Source: Mesonia sp. K7
GTDB lineage: Bacteria; Bacteroidota; Bacteroidia; Flavobacteriales; Flavobacteriaceae
Length of the DNA stretch: 64,000 bases
Direction of reading: 5' to 3'
NCBI RefSeq assembly: GCF_003233725.1
Contig: NZ_QKQV01000003.1
Location: 1-64,000 of the forward strand
Each line of letters begins with the position of its first letter. Position 1 is the stretch's first letter. Position numbers and translations under genes: made by a program. Shown piece by piece: positions 14,938 to 23,520 of the stretch. The notes beneath the pieces are model-generated. The model was not told the origin of the DNA and did no database searches. It saw only the letters and a list, made by a program, of their open reading frames with translations.

Positions 14938-16266
14938 ATGTTGAAAAAAATTGGTTTAGCTGCAATTACACTACTTGCAACTTCTGGAATTTTTGCCCAG
15001 CAAGTTGAATTTACAGCGTATGAATTAGGTAACGGGCTTGACGTTATCTTACACCAAGACAATACTGCTCCTGTAGTAACTGTAGGTGTAATGTACCACG
15101 TTGGTGCAAAAGACGAAGCACCAGGAAGATCTGGTTTTGCTCACTTTTTTGAGCACTTACTTTTTGAAGGTACCGAAAATATCGCAAGAGGTGAATGGTT
15201 TAATATTGTTGCCGCTAATGGCGGAAGCAATAACGCCAATACCACTCAAGACAGAACCTATTATTACGAAGTTTTCCCTTCAAACAATTTAGAATTAGGA
15301 TTATGGATGGAGTCTGAAAGAATGCTACACCCTGTAATCAACCAAATTGGTGTTGATACACAAAACGAAGTCGTAAAAGAAGAAAAACGTACACGTATAG
15401 ATAATGCCCCTTACGGAAAAATAATTTATGGTACCGGAATTGGCCCTTATATGTTTGACAAGCATCCTTATAAAAATTCTGTCATTGGTACGATGGAAGA
15501 CCTTGATGCTGCTAAGTTAGAGGAGTTCAAAGCATTTTTCAAAAAATATTACGGCCCAAACAATGCTACGCTTGTGATTACAGGTGATTTTCAAGAGAAA
15601 GAGACCAAAAAACTTATCAACGATTACTTTGCAGGCATTCCAAAAGGCCCTGAAGTAGCTAGAGTAAACATCAAAGAAGAACCAATCACAGAAACTATTG
15701 TTGCAACAGAATACGATAGCAACATCCAGATTCCTGCAAAACTTTTTGTATACAGAACTCCTTCTATGAAAGAAAGAGATGCGTATGTTCTAGATATGAT
15801 TTCTTCGTTATTAACTGGAGGAAAAAGTTCGCGTATGTATAAAAAAATGGTAGATGAGGACAAAGAAGCGCTTCAGGTTTTAGCTTTCCCACGATCACAA
15901 GAAGACTACGGAACTTATGTAATGGGAGCTTTAGCAATGGGAGACACTCCTTTAGAAAATCTAGCAGAATCTATGGATGAGGAGATCAAAAAACTTCAAA
16001 CAGAATTAATCTCCGAAGAAGAACACCAAAAATTACAAAACCAGTTTGAGAATAACTACGTAAACTCCAACAGCAGCATGCAAGGTATTGCTTCTTCTTT
16101 GGCAACCTATCATGTACTATACGGTGATGTAAATCTTATTAATGATGAGATCAAAATATACCGAAGCATTACCAGAGAAGACATTAAAAGGGTAGCCAAC
16201 AAATACCTTAATCCAAATCAAAGGTTAGAATTAGATTATTTACCAACAAAAGATGGTGAACAATAA
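14938..16266 (+). CDS. Secreted M16B zinc peptidase, catalytic subunit
   Basis: The 442-residue protein has a signal peptide (1-20, ending IFAQ) and an M16 fold with the inverted zinc motif HFFEH (69-73) and a downstream glutamate in NEVVKEEKRTRID, so it should be active in the periplasm or be exported. M16B enzymes of this size work as heterodimers with an inactive partner, which the next gene supplies. The next ATG lies 17 nt after the stop, so the two genes form an operon. The substrate is not evident. Confidence 0.88.
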   Translation: MLKKIGLAAITLLATSGIFAQQVEFTAYELGNGLDVILHQDNTAPVVTVGVMYHVGAKDEAPGRSGFAHFFEHLLFEGTENIARGEWFNIVAANGGSNNANTTQDRTYYYEVFPSNNLELGLWMESERMLHPVINQIGVDTQNEVVKEEKRTRIDNAPYGKIIYGTGIGPYMFDKHPYKNSVIGTMEDLDAAKLEEFKAFFKKYYGPNNATLVITGDFQEKETKKLINDYFAGIPKGPEVARVNIKEEPITETIVATEYDSNIQIPAKLFVYRTPSMKERDAYVLDMISSLLTGGKSSRMYKKMVDEDKEALQVLAFPRSQEDYGTYVMGALAMGDTPLENLAESMDEEIKKLQTELISEEEHQKLQNQFENNYVNSNSSMQGIASSLATYHVLYGDVNLINDEIKIYRSITREDIKRVANKYLNPNQRLELDYLPTKDGEQ

Positions 16267-16282
16267 TAAATCAAAAAATAGC

Positions 16283-18358
16283 ATGACAATGAAATTCAAA
16301 ATATTATCAATGATTATGATTTGCTTCATTTTCTTAGGAGCTGAAGCACAAATCGATCGATCTAAACAACCACAATCAGGGCCTGCACCAAAAATAAACT
16401 TAGGTAAGCCCGAAACTTTTACTTTAGATAACGGTATAAAAGTATTGGTAGTAGAAAACCACAAACTACCCAGAGTGAGAGCAAGTCTTATTATCGACAA
16501 CAAACCTCATTCATCAGGAAGCAAAGTTGGTGTAAAGTCACTTTACAGCGCAATGATGGGTAATGGTACAACTACAAAAACCAAAGACGAGTTTAACGAA
16601 CGTGTAGATTTCTTAGGGGCAAATGTAGGTTACGGAACCAATAGCGCTTATGCAAGTTCATTAAGCAAGTTTTTCCCAGAAGTTTTCGGCTTAATGGTCG
16701 ATGGTTTGATCAACCCAAGATTTGAAGAAGAAGAGTTTACCAAAGAAAAAGATCGTGCAATCGAAGGCATTAAAGCCGAAGAGAAAAGTGCTAGTTCTAT
16801 TGCAAGCAATGTAAGTAGTCTTTTGGCTTACGGTAAAAATCACCCTTACGGGGAATTTCCTACCAAAGAAAGTGTGGAAGGAATTACTTTAAATGATGTA
16901 AAAAACTATTACAACACTTATATCACTCCAAAAAACACATATTTGGTGGTTGTTGGAGATATCAAGGAAAAAGAAGTAAAAAAGCTTGCTGAAAAAGTTT
17001 TAGGAGAATGGCAAGCTGGAGCTCCTCCAGTAACAACAATCCCTAATGTTCCTGCTGTTCAGTACACACAAATCAATTTTATTGATGTACCTAACGCTGT
17101 ACAAAGCGAGATGACTGTTCAAAACACAGTCAACCTAAAAATGGCTGACGAAGATTATTTCCCTATGTTGGTAACCAACCAAATTTTAGGAGGTAGTTTT
17201 GGTAGTTATTTAAATATGAACTTAAGAGAAGCCCACGGGTATACTTATGGTGCAAGATCTTATACTGGAAATGATAAATATACAGCTAGCCGTTTCTCTG
17301 CTGGAGCAAGTGTAAGAAATGCCGTTACCGACAGTGCGATTGTAGAAACTTTAAAAGAGATCAACCGAATCAAGACCGAAAAAGTATCTTTTGAAGACTT
17401 AAATAATGCTAAAAATAAATTTGCCGGTGATTTCGTATTAAGACTAGAAAGCCCTTCTACGATTGCCAATTATGCACTGAATATTGAGACAGAAGATCTT
17501 CCAAAAGATTTCTACCAAAAATTCTTACAAAAAATAAATACGGTAACTCAAGAAGATATTCTAAGAGTGGCTAACAAATACTATAAAACCGATAACATGC
17601 AAATTGTTGTAGCTGGTAAAGGTAGTGAAGTAGCCGAAAACTTAGAAAACATCACCTATAACGGAAAGAAAATTCCGGTGTTGTATTTTGACAAGGAAGG
17701 GAACAAAATCGCAAAACCAGAATACAACAAAGCTGTACCAGAAGGTGTGACTGTAAAAACCGTTTATGACAACTACGTCAAAGCCATTGGCGGAAAAGAT
17801 GCTGCAGAAAAAGTGAAAACAGTTTCTATGAAAGGTATTGCAACCGTACAAGGAATGACCCTTAATTTTGAAAGAAAAAGCACTTCTGCTGGAAAATCTT
17901 TGGAACTTGTTACCATGAATGGAATGACATTACAAAAAGACGTTTTTGATGGTACCAAAGGTTACAAGGAAGCACAAGGACAAAGAATGGATTATACTGC
18001 CGAAGAAATAAAAGAAGCCAAAGAAGACACTGAGATTATCAATGAACTTTCTATTCCTGCAGATGCTAAGCTAACAGGTATTGAAAAAGTAGAAGGTGAA
18101 GATGCTTACGTTGTACAAATAGATGAAGACACCAAAAAATATTACAGCGTAAATACCGGATTATTAGTAAAAACTTCCAAAACAATAGCTGCTGGTGGTC
18201 AGACCATGGAGAATTCTACATACGTTAGTGACTACAAAGAAGTAAAAGGTGTAAAATTTCCACACACTGTTAAAGTAAGTATGGGACCTCAACTTATAGA
18301 TATTAAGATGAATGAAGTAAAAGTAAACGAAGGCGTTACTGACGGAGATTTCAAATAA
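16283..18358 (+). CDS. M16 peptidase-like inactive partner with a C-terminal LolA-like domain
   Basis: Starting at the ATG at 16283, the protein is 691 residues. It has a signal peptide (to about 23) and a two-domain M16 core. At the zinc-motif position the HxxEH is absent (VGVKSLYSAMMGNGT), while the R/Y region GYTYGARSYTGN that M16B partners supply is present. Residues from about 470 to the end form an additional beta-rich domain resembling LolA-like or DUF4292-type lipid-handling folds. It likely completes the active site of the preceding peptidase. A start six bases further on (16289) is equally possible. Confidence 0.82.
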   Translation: MTMKFKILSMIMICFIFLGAEAQIDRSKQPQSGPAPKINLGKPETFTLDNGIKVLVVENHKLPRVRASLIIDNKPHSSGSKVGVKSLYSAMMGNGTTTKTKDEFNERVDFLGANVGYGTNSAYASSLSKFFPEVFGLMVDGLINPRFEEEEFTKEKDRAIEGIKAEEKSASSIASNVSSLLAYGKNHPYGEFPTKESVEGITLNDVKNYYNTYITPKNTYLVVVGDIKEKEVKKLAEKVLGEWQAGAPPVTTIPNVPAVQYTQINFIDVPNAVQSEMTVQNTVNLKMADEDYFPMLVTNQILGGSFGSYLNMNLREAHGYTYGARSYTGNDKYTASRFSAGASVRNAVTDSAIVETLKEINRIKTEKVSFEDLNNAKNKFAGDFVLRLESPSTIANYALNIETEDLPKDFYQKFLQKINTVTQEDILRVANKYYKTDNMQIVVAGKGSEVAENLENITYNGKKIPVLYFDKEGNKIAKPEYNKAVPEGVTVKTVYDNYVKAIGGKDAAEKVKTVSMKGIATVQGMTLNFERKSTSAGKSLELVTMNGMTLQKDVFDGTKGYKEAQGQRMDYTAEEIKEAKEDTEIINELSIPADAKLTGIEKVEGEDAYVVQIDEDTKKYYSVNTGLLVKTSKTIAAGGQTMENSTYVSDYKEVKGVKFPHTVKVSMGPQLIDIKMNEVKVNEGVTDGDFK

Positions 18359-18375
18359 TTCTCTACTTCCCTAAA

Positions 18376-19311
18376 TTATTCCAAAACCGATTTTGTTACT
18401 ACAGAATCGGTTTTTTTCTTTCTTTTTTTGTTGGCATAATAAACACCTACAAAAATCAATAAGCCAGAAAGTAATTGCCAAAAATTTAGGTTTTCGCCAT
18501 CTAAAAAGCCCCAGATTAAAGCTACCACAGGAATCAAATAAGTGACTGAAGTAGAAAAAACCGGGGTTGAGATTTGCACCAATCTGTTAAAAAGGATTTT
18601 GGCAATTCCAGTTCCGATAACGGCCAAGATCAAGATATACCACATCGAAGTTTGCGCTGCTGGGTCTAATAATACTTCTTCAGAAAAAAAACCGGAGAAA
18701 ACTAGTACCATTAGTGCCGGAACGAATAAAACCGTAAAGCATCCTACGGTAATGCTCAAGGCAGGAATATCATGTAAATAATTTTTAATCACATGTACGT
18801 TTATCGCATACATCGAAGTCGCAATGAGTGGTAAAATCGCATACCAATAATTTTGTCCTTCGTTAAAGGTTGCTCCACTTACAATCAATAAAATAGAACC
18901 TATCAACCCGATAATAACTCCGGTAATCTGTTTGTCGGTAGAAACCGTTTTAAACAGTAAAAAGCCAAAAATCACTGATAAAATAGGAACCGTAGAGTTC
19001 AAGATAGAAACAATCGCGCTATCGATTTCCAATTCCGCGAAAGCGAACAAAAAAGCAGGAAAAAAAGTACCTATAGCCGCAGAAATAGAAATCCATTTCC
19101 AGTGGTGCTTTTTGATTTTAAACACACTTTTAAAACCAATAATAAATAGAAAAAGAGCGGCAAAAGTGGTTCGTAATGCCCCGAGTTGAATTGGTGTAAG
19201 CCCAACCAAACCCTTTTTGATAAGGATAAAAGAAGTACCCCAAACCAAAGCCAAACCAATAAGGTAAATCCACTTGAGATTAGAATTTTGCATCGCCTTT
19301 CTTTTTTGCAA
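18376..19311 (-). CDS. EamA-family (DMT superfamily) membrane exporter
   Basis: The 311-residue protein has ten predicted membrane segments arranged as two EamA repeats, with the typical repeat starts LALVWGTSFILIKKGL (near 18) and a second unit beginning near 165. DMT transporters of this type usually export amino acids or small metabolites; the substrate cannot be read from sequence. The start could also be the second ATG at 19293. The last codons contain the terminator of the convergent M16 operon. Confidence 0.85.
   Translation of the reverse strand: MQKRKAMQNSNLKWIYLIGLALVWGTSFILIKKGLVGLTPIQLGALRTTFAALFLFIIGFKSVFKIKKHHWKWISISAAIGTFFPAFLFAFAELEIDSAIVSILNSTVPILSVIFGFLLFKTVSTDKQITGVIIGLIGSILLIVSGATFNEGQNYWYAILPLIATSMYAINVHVIKNYLHDIPALSITVGCFTVLFVPALMVLVFSGFFSEEVLLDPAAQTSMWYILILAVIGTGIAKILFNRLVQISTPVFSTSVTYLIPVVALIWGFLDGENLNFWQLLSGLLIFVGVYYANKKRKKKTDSVVTKSVLE
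18383..18417 (+). terminator. Terminator of the M16 operon inside the end of the EamA gene
   Basis: AAAACCGATT / AATCGGTTTT with a 14-nt loop and a T-run, starting 24 nt after the M16 partner's stop and lying within the last codons of the convergent EamA gene. Confidence 0.75.
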
Positions 19312-19380
19312 AATTGAGATTAAATTTTAGCTTAACCTAAGAAAAAAGATGAATAAAAATGATTTAAAAATAAGAGAAAT

Positions 19381-19947
19381 TTATTTCCACTTAATGGTTT
19401 CTATCAAGTGGCGCATGTCATTTTTGAGGTAAGCTGCAGCGGGTAAAATCGAGTCGAAATTGGGTTTGGCATCAAAATAAATAGAGCCCGTCAGAAAATG
19501 TTTGATGCTATCGGTTACGTAAAACTGTGCCTGTGAAGCGGCATTTCCCTTTACTTCGTACAACATTCCGTAGGTTTTATTTTCATCGTTGACGTACAAA
19601 TCACCTTCTATTTCGTCGGCTTTTACTGTATGCTCCAACGGTAATTTTTGACCATCGATAATCAGCTCTTTTAGGTTATCGGTAATAGGTTTGTAAGTGA
19701 TAAAAATTGTTCCATTGATGCTGGGATACTCCAGGTTTACCCAACAAGCCTGTTTTGTTTTGGCATCTTTTAAAATCACATTTTTATTAACTTCGAAAGT
19801 GTATGGGCAAAAAGTAAGCGGCAACTCTTTGTAGCTTGCTTCTTCATAATTTAAAGCCAAATAGGCCTTGGGTTTGGGTTGCAGACTTTCTTCGCAACTT
19901 ACAAAACCAATTATCGACAATAAAATAAACAGCAAACGGGTTTTCAT
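19381..19947 (-). CDS. gldD: Gliding motility lipoprotein GldD
   Basis: GldD is required for gliding in Flavobacterium johnsoniae and is linked to the type IX secretion/gliding apparatus. The 188-residue protein has a lipobox (IIGFVSCEES, Cys near 19) and the family segments PLTFCPYTFEVNKN and ACWVNLEYPSINGTIFITYKPI. It overlaps the end of gldE by one base (TAATG), so the two are translationally coupled. The order mutY-ssb-gldE-gldD is conserved in gliding flavobacteria. Confidence 0.93.
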   Translation of the reverse strand: MKTRLLFILLSIIGFVSCEESLQPKPKAYLALNYEEASYKELPLTFCPYTFEVNKNVILKDAKTKQACWVNLEYPSINGTIFITYKPITDNLKELIIDGQKLPLEHTVKADEIEGDLYVNDENKTYGMLYEVKGNAASQAQFYVTDSIKHFLTGSIYFDAKPNFDSILPAAAYLKNDMRHLIETIKWK

Positions 19948-21263
19948 TAAGCTATGGTAAGTTTTACTTGTTTTATTCTTTTACTTTCTACCGCTTCAAT
20001 CACAAAAGTAAAATTTTCTACGACAATCTTTTGTCCTCTTCTAGGGAAAAGTCCAGACATTTCTAATAGAAAACCAGCTAAGGTTTCTGCATCTCCTCTA
20101 TTATCTTCTATAAAATCTATTTCTTCTCGGTTAAGAACACGATAAAAATCTTTAATCGGTGTTTTTCCTTCAAACACATAATTGTTGTCATCTAATTTTG
20201 AATATACAAGGGATTCGTCATCAAACTCATCACTAATGTCGCCCACAATTTCTTCGATAATATCTTCTAACGAAATGATTCCGCTGGTACCACCGTATTC
20301 ATCGACCACAATTGCAAGGTGATTTTTCTTTTCGTTGAAATCGTTGAGCAAATCATCTAATTTTTTGTTTTCAGGTATAAAATAAGCCTCACGGATAAGA
20401 CCTTGCCAATTAAATTCTTCTTTATTGAGGTGCGGAAGCAAATCTTTGATGTACAAAATCCCTTTGATGTTATCAATACTTTCTTCAAACACGGGAATTC
20501 TAGAATAGCCTTGTTCTACAATTACTGCAATGACTTCTTTAAAAGCTTGTTGAATGTTGATTGCAAAAACATCCATTCGGTTTTTCATTACTTCGCGCGT
20601 TTCGGTATTTCCGAAGGTGACAATTCCCTGTAATATTTTTTGTTCTTCTTTGGTGGTATCTTCTTCGCTCGTGAGTTCTAAGGCGTGTGAAAGCTGGTCG
20701 ACACTCAAATTAGATTTTTGCTTGCCTAACCTATTATGAATTAAAATCGTGATGTAACGCATCGGTAAACTAAAAACACTCAAAAATTTATCTAAAAAAC
20801 TTAACGGATAAGCCATCATGTGCGAAAAAGCAATTTTGTTTCGGTTGGCATAGATTTTCGGCAAAATTTCGCCGAAGAGCAAAATGAGAAAGGTAACGAC
20901 CACCACCTCAAAAACAAAGCGTAAATTGATTCCGAAAACGATGATTTCTAAAGACGAAAACAACGAATCACCTAACGAATCAAACAATAATACAATGGCA
21001 ATGTTCACAAAATTGTTGGCTACCAAAATGGTTGCCAATAGCTTTTTGGGTCGGTCGAGTAATCGAATAAGTATTTTCTGCTGCGGACTCTGTTTACTTT
21101 CTTCTGCCTCAAAGTCTGTTGGCGTGAGCGAAAACAATGCTACTTCTGAACCTGAAATAAGCGCCGAACAAGCCAATAACAAAACAAGTACTACTATAGT
21201 TGCGACCTCGTATGAACCTATCGCTAAAAAATGTAAGAATAAAAAGGAAGGATCAGGATCCAA
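19947..21263 (-). CDS. gldE: Gliding-associated CNNM/CorC-like membrane protein GldE
   Basis: The 438-residue protein has an N-terminal DUF21/CNNM membrane domain with about four helices (to about 200), a pair of CBS domains (about 220-340; GILYIKDLLPHL and VVDEYGGTSGIISLEDI) and a C-terminal CorC_HlyC transporter-associated domain. GldE is known to compensate for partial loss of GldD in F. johnsoniae. The CNNM/CorC relationship suggests cation handling, but the role in gliding is unknown. It lies 21 nt downstream of ssb and is coupled to gldD. Confidence 0.93.
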   Translation of the reverse strand: MDPDPSFLFLHFLAIGSYEVATIVVLVLLLACSALISGSEVALFSLTPTDFEAEESKQSPQQKILIRLLDRPKKLLATILVANNFVNIAIVLLFDSLGDSLFSSLEIIVFGINLRFVFEVVVVTFLILLFGEILPKIYANRNKIAFSHMMAYPLSFLDKFLSVFSLPMRYITILIHNRLGKQKSNLSVDQLSHALELTSEEDTTKEEQKILQGIVTFGNTETREVMKNRMDVFAINIQQAFKEVIAVIVEQGYSRIPVFEESIDNIKGILYIKDLLPHLNKEEFNWQGLIREAYFIPENKKLDDLLNDFNEKKNHLAIVVDEYGGTSGIISLEDIIEEIVGDISDEFDDESLVYSKLDDNNYVFEGKTPIKDFYRVLNREEIDFIEDNRGDAETLAGFLLEMSGLFPRRGQKIVVENFTFVIEAVESKRIKQVKLTIA

Positions 21264-21284
21264 AGGCTAAAAATTTAATTCAAC

Positions 21285-21728
21285 TTAAAAGGGTAAATCA
21301 TCGTCGTCTTCCTGTACGTCAGGAGCCTGATAATTCTCATTATTATTAGAAGCTTGTTGGTTTTGTGGTGTAGAAGCTCCGCTTTGATCTTTTGGTGTTA
21401 AAAACGTAAAATCGGTACATTGTATCTCGGTAGAGTACCTATCGTTGCCATTCTCATCTGTCCATTTTCTAGTTTTTATACGGCCTTCTATATATACTTT
21501 ATCTCCTTTTTTAAGGTATTTTTCACAAATTTCCGCACCTTTATTTCGCACTACAATATTGTGCCACTCGGTATTGCTCACACGCTCACCAGAAGTTTTG
21601 TTTACGTACTCTTCGTTGGTTGCCAACGGAAATCTACCAATGCAACCTCCTCCTTCAAAATAATGCATTTTTACTTCGTCTCCTGTGTGCCCAATCAGCA
21701 TCACTTTATTTAATGTACCACTTGCCAT
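21285..21728 (-). CDS. ssb: Single-stranded DNA-binding protein
   Basis: SSB coats single-stranded DNA in replication, recombination and repair and recruits partners through its tail. The 147-residue protein has the OB fold (about 1-110; NKVMLIGHTGDEVKMHYFEGG, then NTEWHNIVVRNKGAEICEKYLKKGDKVYIEGR), a glutamine/asparagine-rich linker and the acidic tip DDDDLPF. It lies between mutY and gldE on one strand. Confidence 0.96.
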   Translation of the reverse strand: MASGTLNKVMLIGHTGDEVKMHYFEGGGCIGRFPLATNEEYVNKTSGERVSNTEWHNIVVRNKGAEICEKYLKKGDKVYIEGRIKTRKWTDENGNDRYSTEIQCTDFTFLTPKDQSGASTPQNQQASNNNENYQAPDVQEDDDDLPF

Positions 21729-21762
21729 AATTATATATTTTAGTAAAAATAATCAAAAAGAA

Positions 21763-22821
21763 TTAGCTGTAAAAATTGTAGGTTTCCAAAAACTTATGAA
21801 TCACAATTGGCACGGCAAAATCATTTACACGTTTATACTTTACTGGTATAAATTTTTGTGAAAAACCTTTAAAATCATCGACTTCGATTTTCCAAAAATT
21901 TACCCATAATTTACGGTGCGAAAGTACATGTTTTATGGGTTTTTCATGCTGTAACTCAATACTTTTTACAAGTAATTTAGGGTTTTGCTGGCGCATATAT
22001 TCTTTAATGTCACTTTCGTGGAAAATTTGTTGTTCACTTTCGTATAAAGGAAACTGGAATAAATTTCGCCAAATACCTTTTTGTTCGCGTTTCTCTAATA
22101 AAACTTCCTCATGTTGGTTTTTAAAAATCAGGAAATTAAAATGCTTTTCCAGCACTTTTGTTTTTTTGAGTTTTACGGGAAGTTCTGTAATTTTATCCAA
22201 TTGAAAGGCTTTGCAGTCTTTTACCAACGGACAAACTTGGCAATCGGGGTTTTTGGGAGTACATTGCCGTGCACCAAATTCCATAATGGCTTGGTTATAG
22301 ATTGCAGGTTGGGCCTTGTCAAGTTGCCCCTCTGCCTTTTGTTTGAAGATTTTTATTCCTTCCGTACTATTTATAGGAATATCAATTCCGAAATAGCGAC
22401 TCAAAACACGATAAACATTTCCATCGACCACAGCAACTGGCTCACCATAACAAAAAGAAGCAATCGCACTTGCGGTGTAATCACCAACACCTTTGAGCTT
22501 TTTTAAATCAAGATAATTATCTGGAAACCTGCCTCCGTTTTCTGCAATTTGTTTTGCCGTAAAATGTAGGTTTCTAGCTCGGGAGTAATACCCCAAACCT
22601 TGCCAAAGTTTTAAAACTTTATCTTCTTTTGCTTGGGCGAGTTCAAAAACAGTAGGGAAGTTTTTAATAAATTTTTTATAATAAGGTAAACCTTGAGCAA
22701 CGCGAGTTTGCTGCAACATAATTTCGCTAAGCCATATATTATAAGGCTCCTTGGTTTTCCGCCAAGGTAAATCCCGAGCGTTTTCTCGATACCAAAAGAT
22801 GATTTGTTGTGAAAATTTCAT
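21763..22821 (-). CDS. mutY: A/G-specific adenine glycosylase MutY
   Basis: MutY removes adenine mispaired with 8-oxoguanine or guanine. From the ATG at 22821 (MKFSQQIIFWY) it is 352 residues. Motifs are the helix-hairpin-helix LKGVGDYTASAIASF, the catalytic Asp in AVVDGNVYRVLSRY, the iron-sulfur cysteines in ARQCTPKNPDCQVCPLVKDC and a C-terminal NUDIX-like domain (about 230-352) that recognises 8-oxoG. A longer frame beginning with TTG at 22836 is less likely. First gene of the mutY-ssb-gldE-gldD unit and divergent from the HU gene. Confidence 0.95.
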   Translation of the reverse strand: MKFSQQIIFWYRENARDLPWRKTKEPYNIWLSEIMLQQTRVAQGLPYYKKFIKNFPTVFELAQAKEDKVLKLWQGLGYYSRARNLHFTAKQIAENGGRFPDNYLDLKKLKGVGDYTASAIASFCYGEPVAVVDGNVYRVLSRYFGIDIPINSTEGIKIFKQKAEGQLDKAQPAIYNQAIMEFGARQCTPKNPDCQVCPLVKDCKAFQLDKITELPVKLKKTKVLEKHFNFLIFKNQHEEVLLEKREQKGIWRNLFQFPLYESEQQIFHESDIKEYMRQQNPKLLVKSIELQHEKPIKHVLSHRKLWVNFWKIEVDDFKGFSQKFIPVKYKRVNDFAVPIVIHKFLETYNFYS

Positions 22822-22881
22822 AAAAACAAGTTGCAAATATCGAACAATTTCTATACTTGGTTATTATTTAAACATTTAGAG

Positions 22882-22913
22882 TTGTTTGATTGGGAATTTA
22901 ATTGCTATATTTG
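22882..22913 (+). promoter_or_regulatory. Promoter of the HU-like gene
   Basis: TATATTTG plus C (22906-22913) with TTG at 22882-22884 (21-nt spacer) and another TTG at 22886-22888 (17-nt spacer): a near-perfect Bacteroidota promoter. Confidence 0.75.
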
Positions 22914-22954
22914 CACCCTCGAAAATAATAACTTTATATTAAAATAACACTATA

Positions 22955-23245
22955 ATGACAAAAGCAGATATTGTAGCCAATATTTCAGAGAAATTAGGTA
23001 TCGAAAAAGGTGATGTTCAAGCTACTATTGAGTCTTTTATGGACGAAGTAAAAACTTCATTAGAAGGCGGAGACAATGTTTACCTAAGAGGTTTTGGAAG
23101 TTTTATTATTAAAACTCGTGCAGAAAAAACAGGAAGAAATATTTCTAAGAATACAACTATTAAGATTCCTGCGCACAATATTCCGGCATTTAAACCTGCA
23201 AAAGTTTTTGTTGAAGGAGTAAAGACAAACGTAGAAGTAAAATAA
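22955..23245 (+). CDS. HU-family DNA-binding protein
   Basis: A histone-like protein of 96 residues that bends and compacts DNA. It starts MTKADIVANISEKLGIEKGDV and carries the family signature GFGSFIIKTRAEKTGRNISKNTTIKIPAHNIPAFKPAK (read in parts), including the IPA beta-arm tip. Whether it is HU-like or IHF-like cannot be decided by eye. It is followed by a tiny basic gene in what looks like the same transcript, which ends at a strong hairpin. Confidence 0.93.
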   Translation: MTKADIVANISEKLGIEKGDVQATIESFMDEVKTSLEGGDNVYLRGFGSFIIKTRAEKTGRNISKNTTIKIPAHNIPAFKPAKVFVEGVKTNVEVK

Positions 23246-23273
23246 TTTAATAACTTAATAAAAACACTATCAT

Positions 23274-23366
23274 ATGCCAAGTGGTAAAAAAAGAAAAAGA
23301 CATAAGGTAGCTACTCACAAGCGTAAAAAGAGAAGAAGAGCTAACCGTCACAAGAAGAAAAAGTAA
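23274..23366 (+). CDS. Tiny highly basic protein, possibly ribosome-associated
   Basis: A 30-codon frame starting ATG CCA AGT GGT encodes MPSGKKRKRHKVATHKRKKR followed by a basic tail (RRANRHKKKK). Over half the residues are lysine or arginine, as in the smallest ribosomal proteins. I recall near-identical sequences between the HU and RNase G genes of other flavobacteria, and a bTHX-like or other ribosomal role is likely but unproven. It starts 28 nt after the HU stop, and its last codons form the left arm of the terminator. Confidence 0.75.
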   Translation: MPSGKKRKRHKVATHKRKKRRRANRHKKKK

Positions 23367-23386
23367 TTCTAGGAATTACTTTTTCT
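23356..23386 (+). terminator. Terminator overlapping the stop of the small basic gene
   Basis: Perfect 14-bp stem AGAAAAAGTAATTC / GAATTACTTTTTCT with a 3-nt loop (TAG). The left arm includes the TAA stop codon (23364-23366). It separates the HU-small-protein unit from RNase G. Confidence 0.75.
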
Positions 23387-23520
23387 GTTCAATACGTTCA
23401 TTGAAATTGAAACTATCACCGTATAGTTTCGCCGGGAGTTTTACAAAAACCCTGTGAAAAATATTGTTTAATCCATCTGTATACGAAAATTATACGGATA
23501 AAAATCTATAAGCAAGAATT

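Noticed and set aside
22955-23245. HU gene called as IHF alpha or beta
   Set aside because: The sequence does not separate HU from IHF by eye, so only the family was given.
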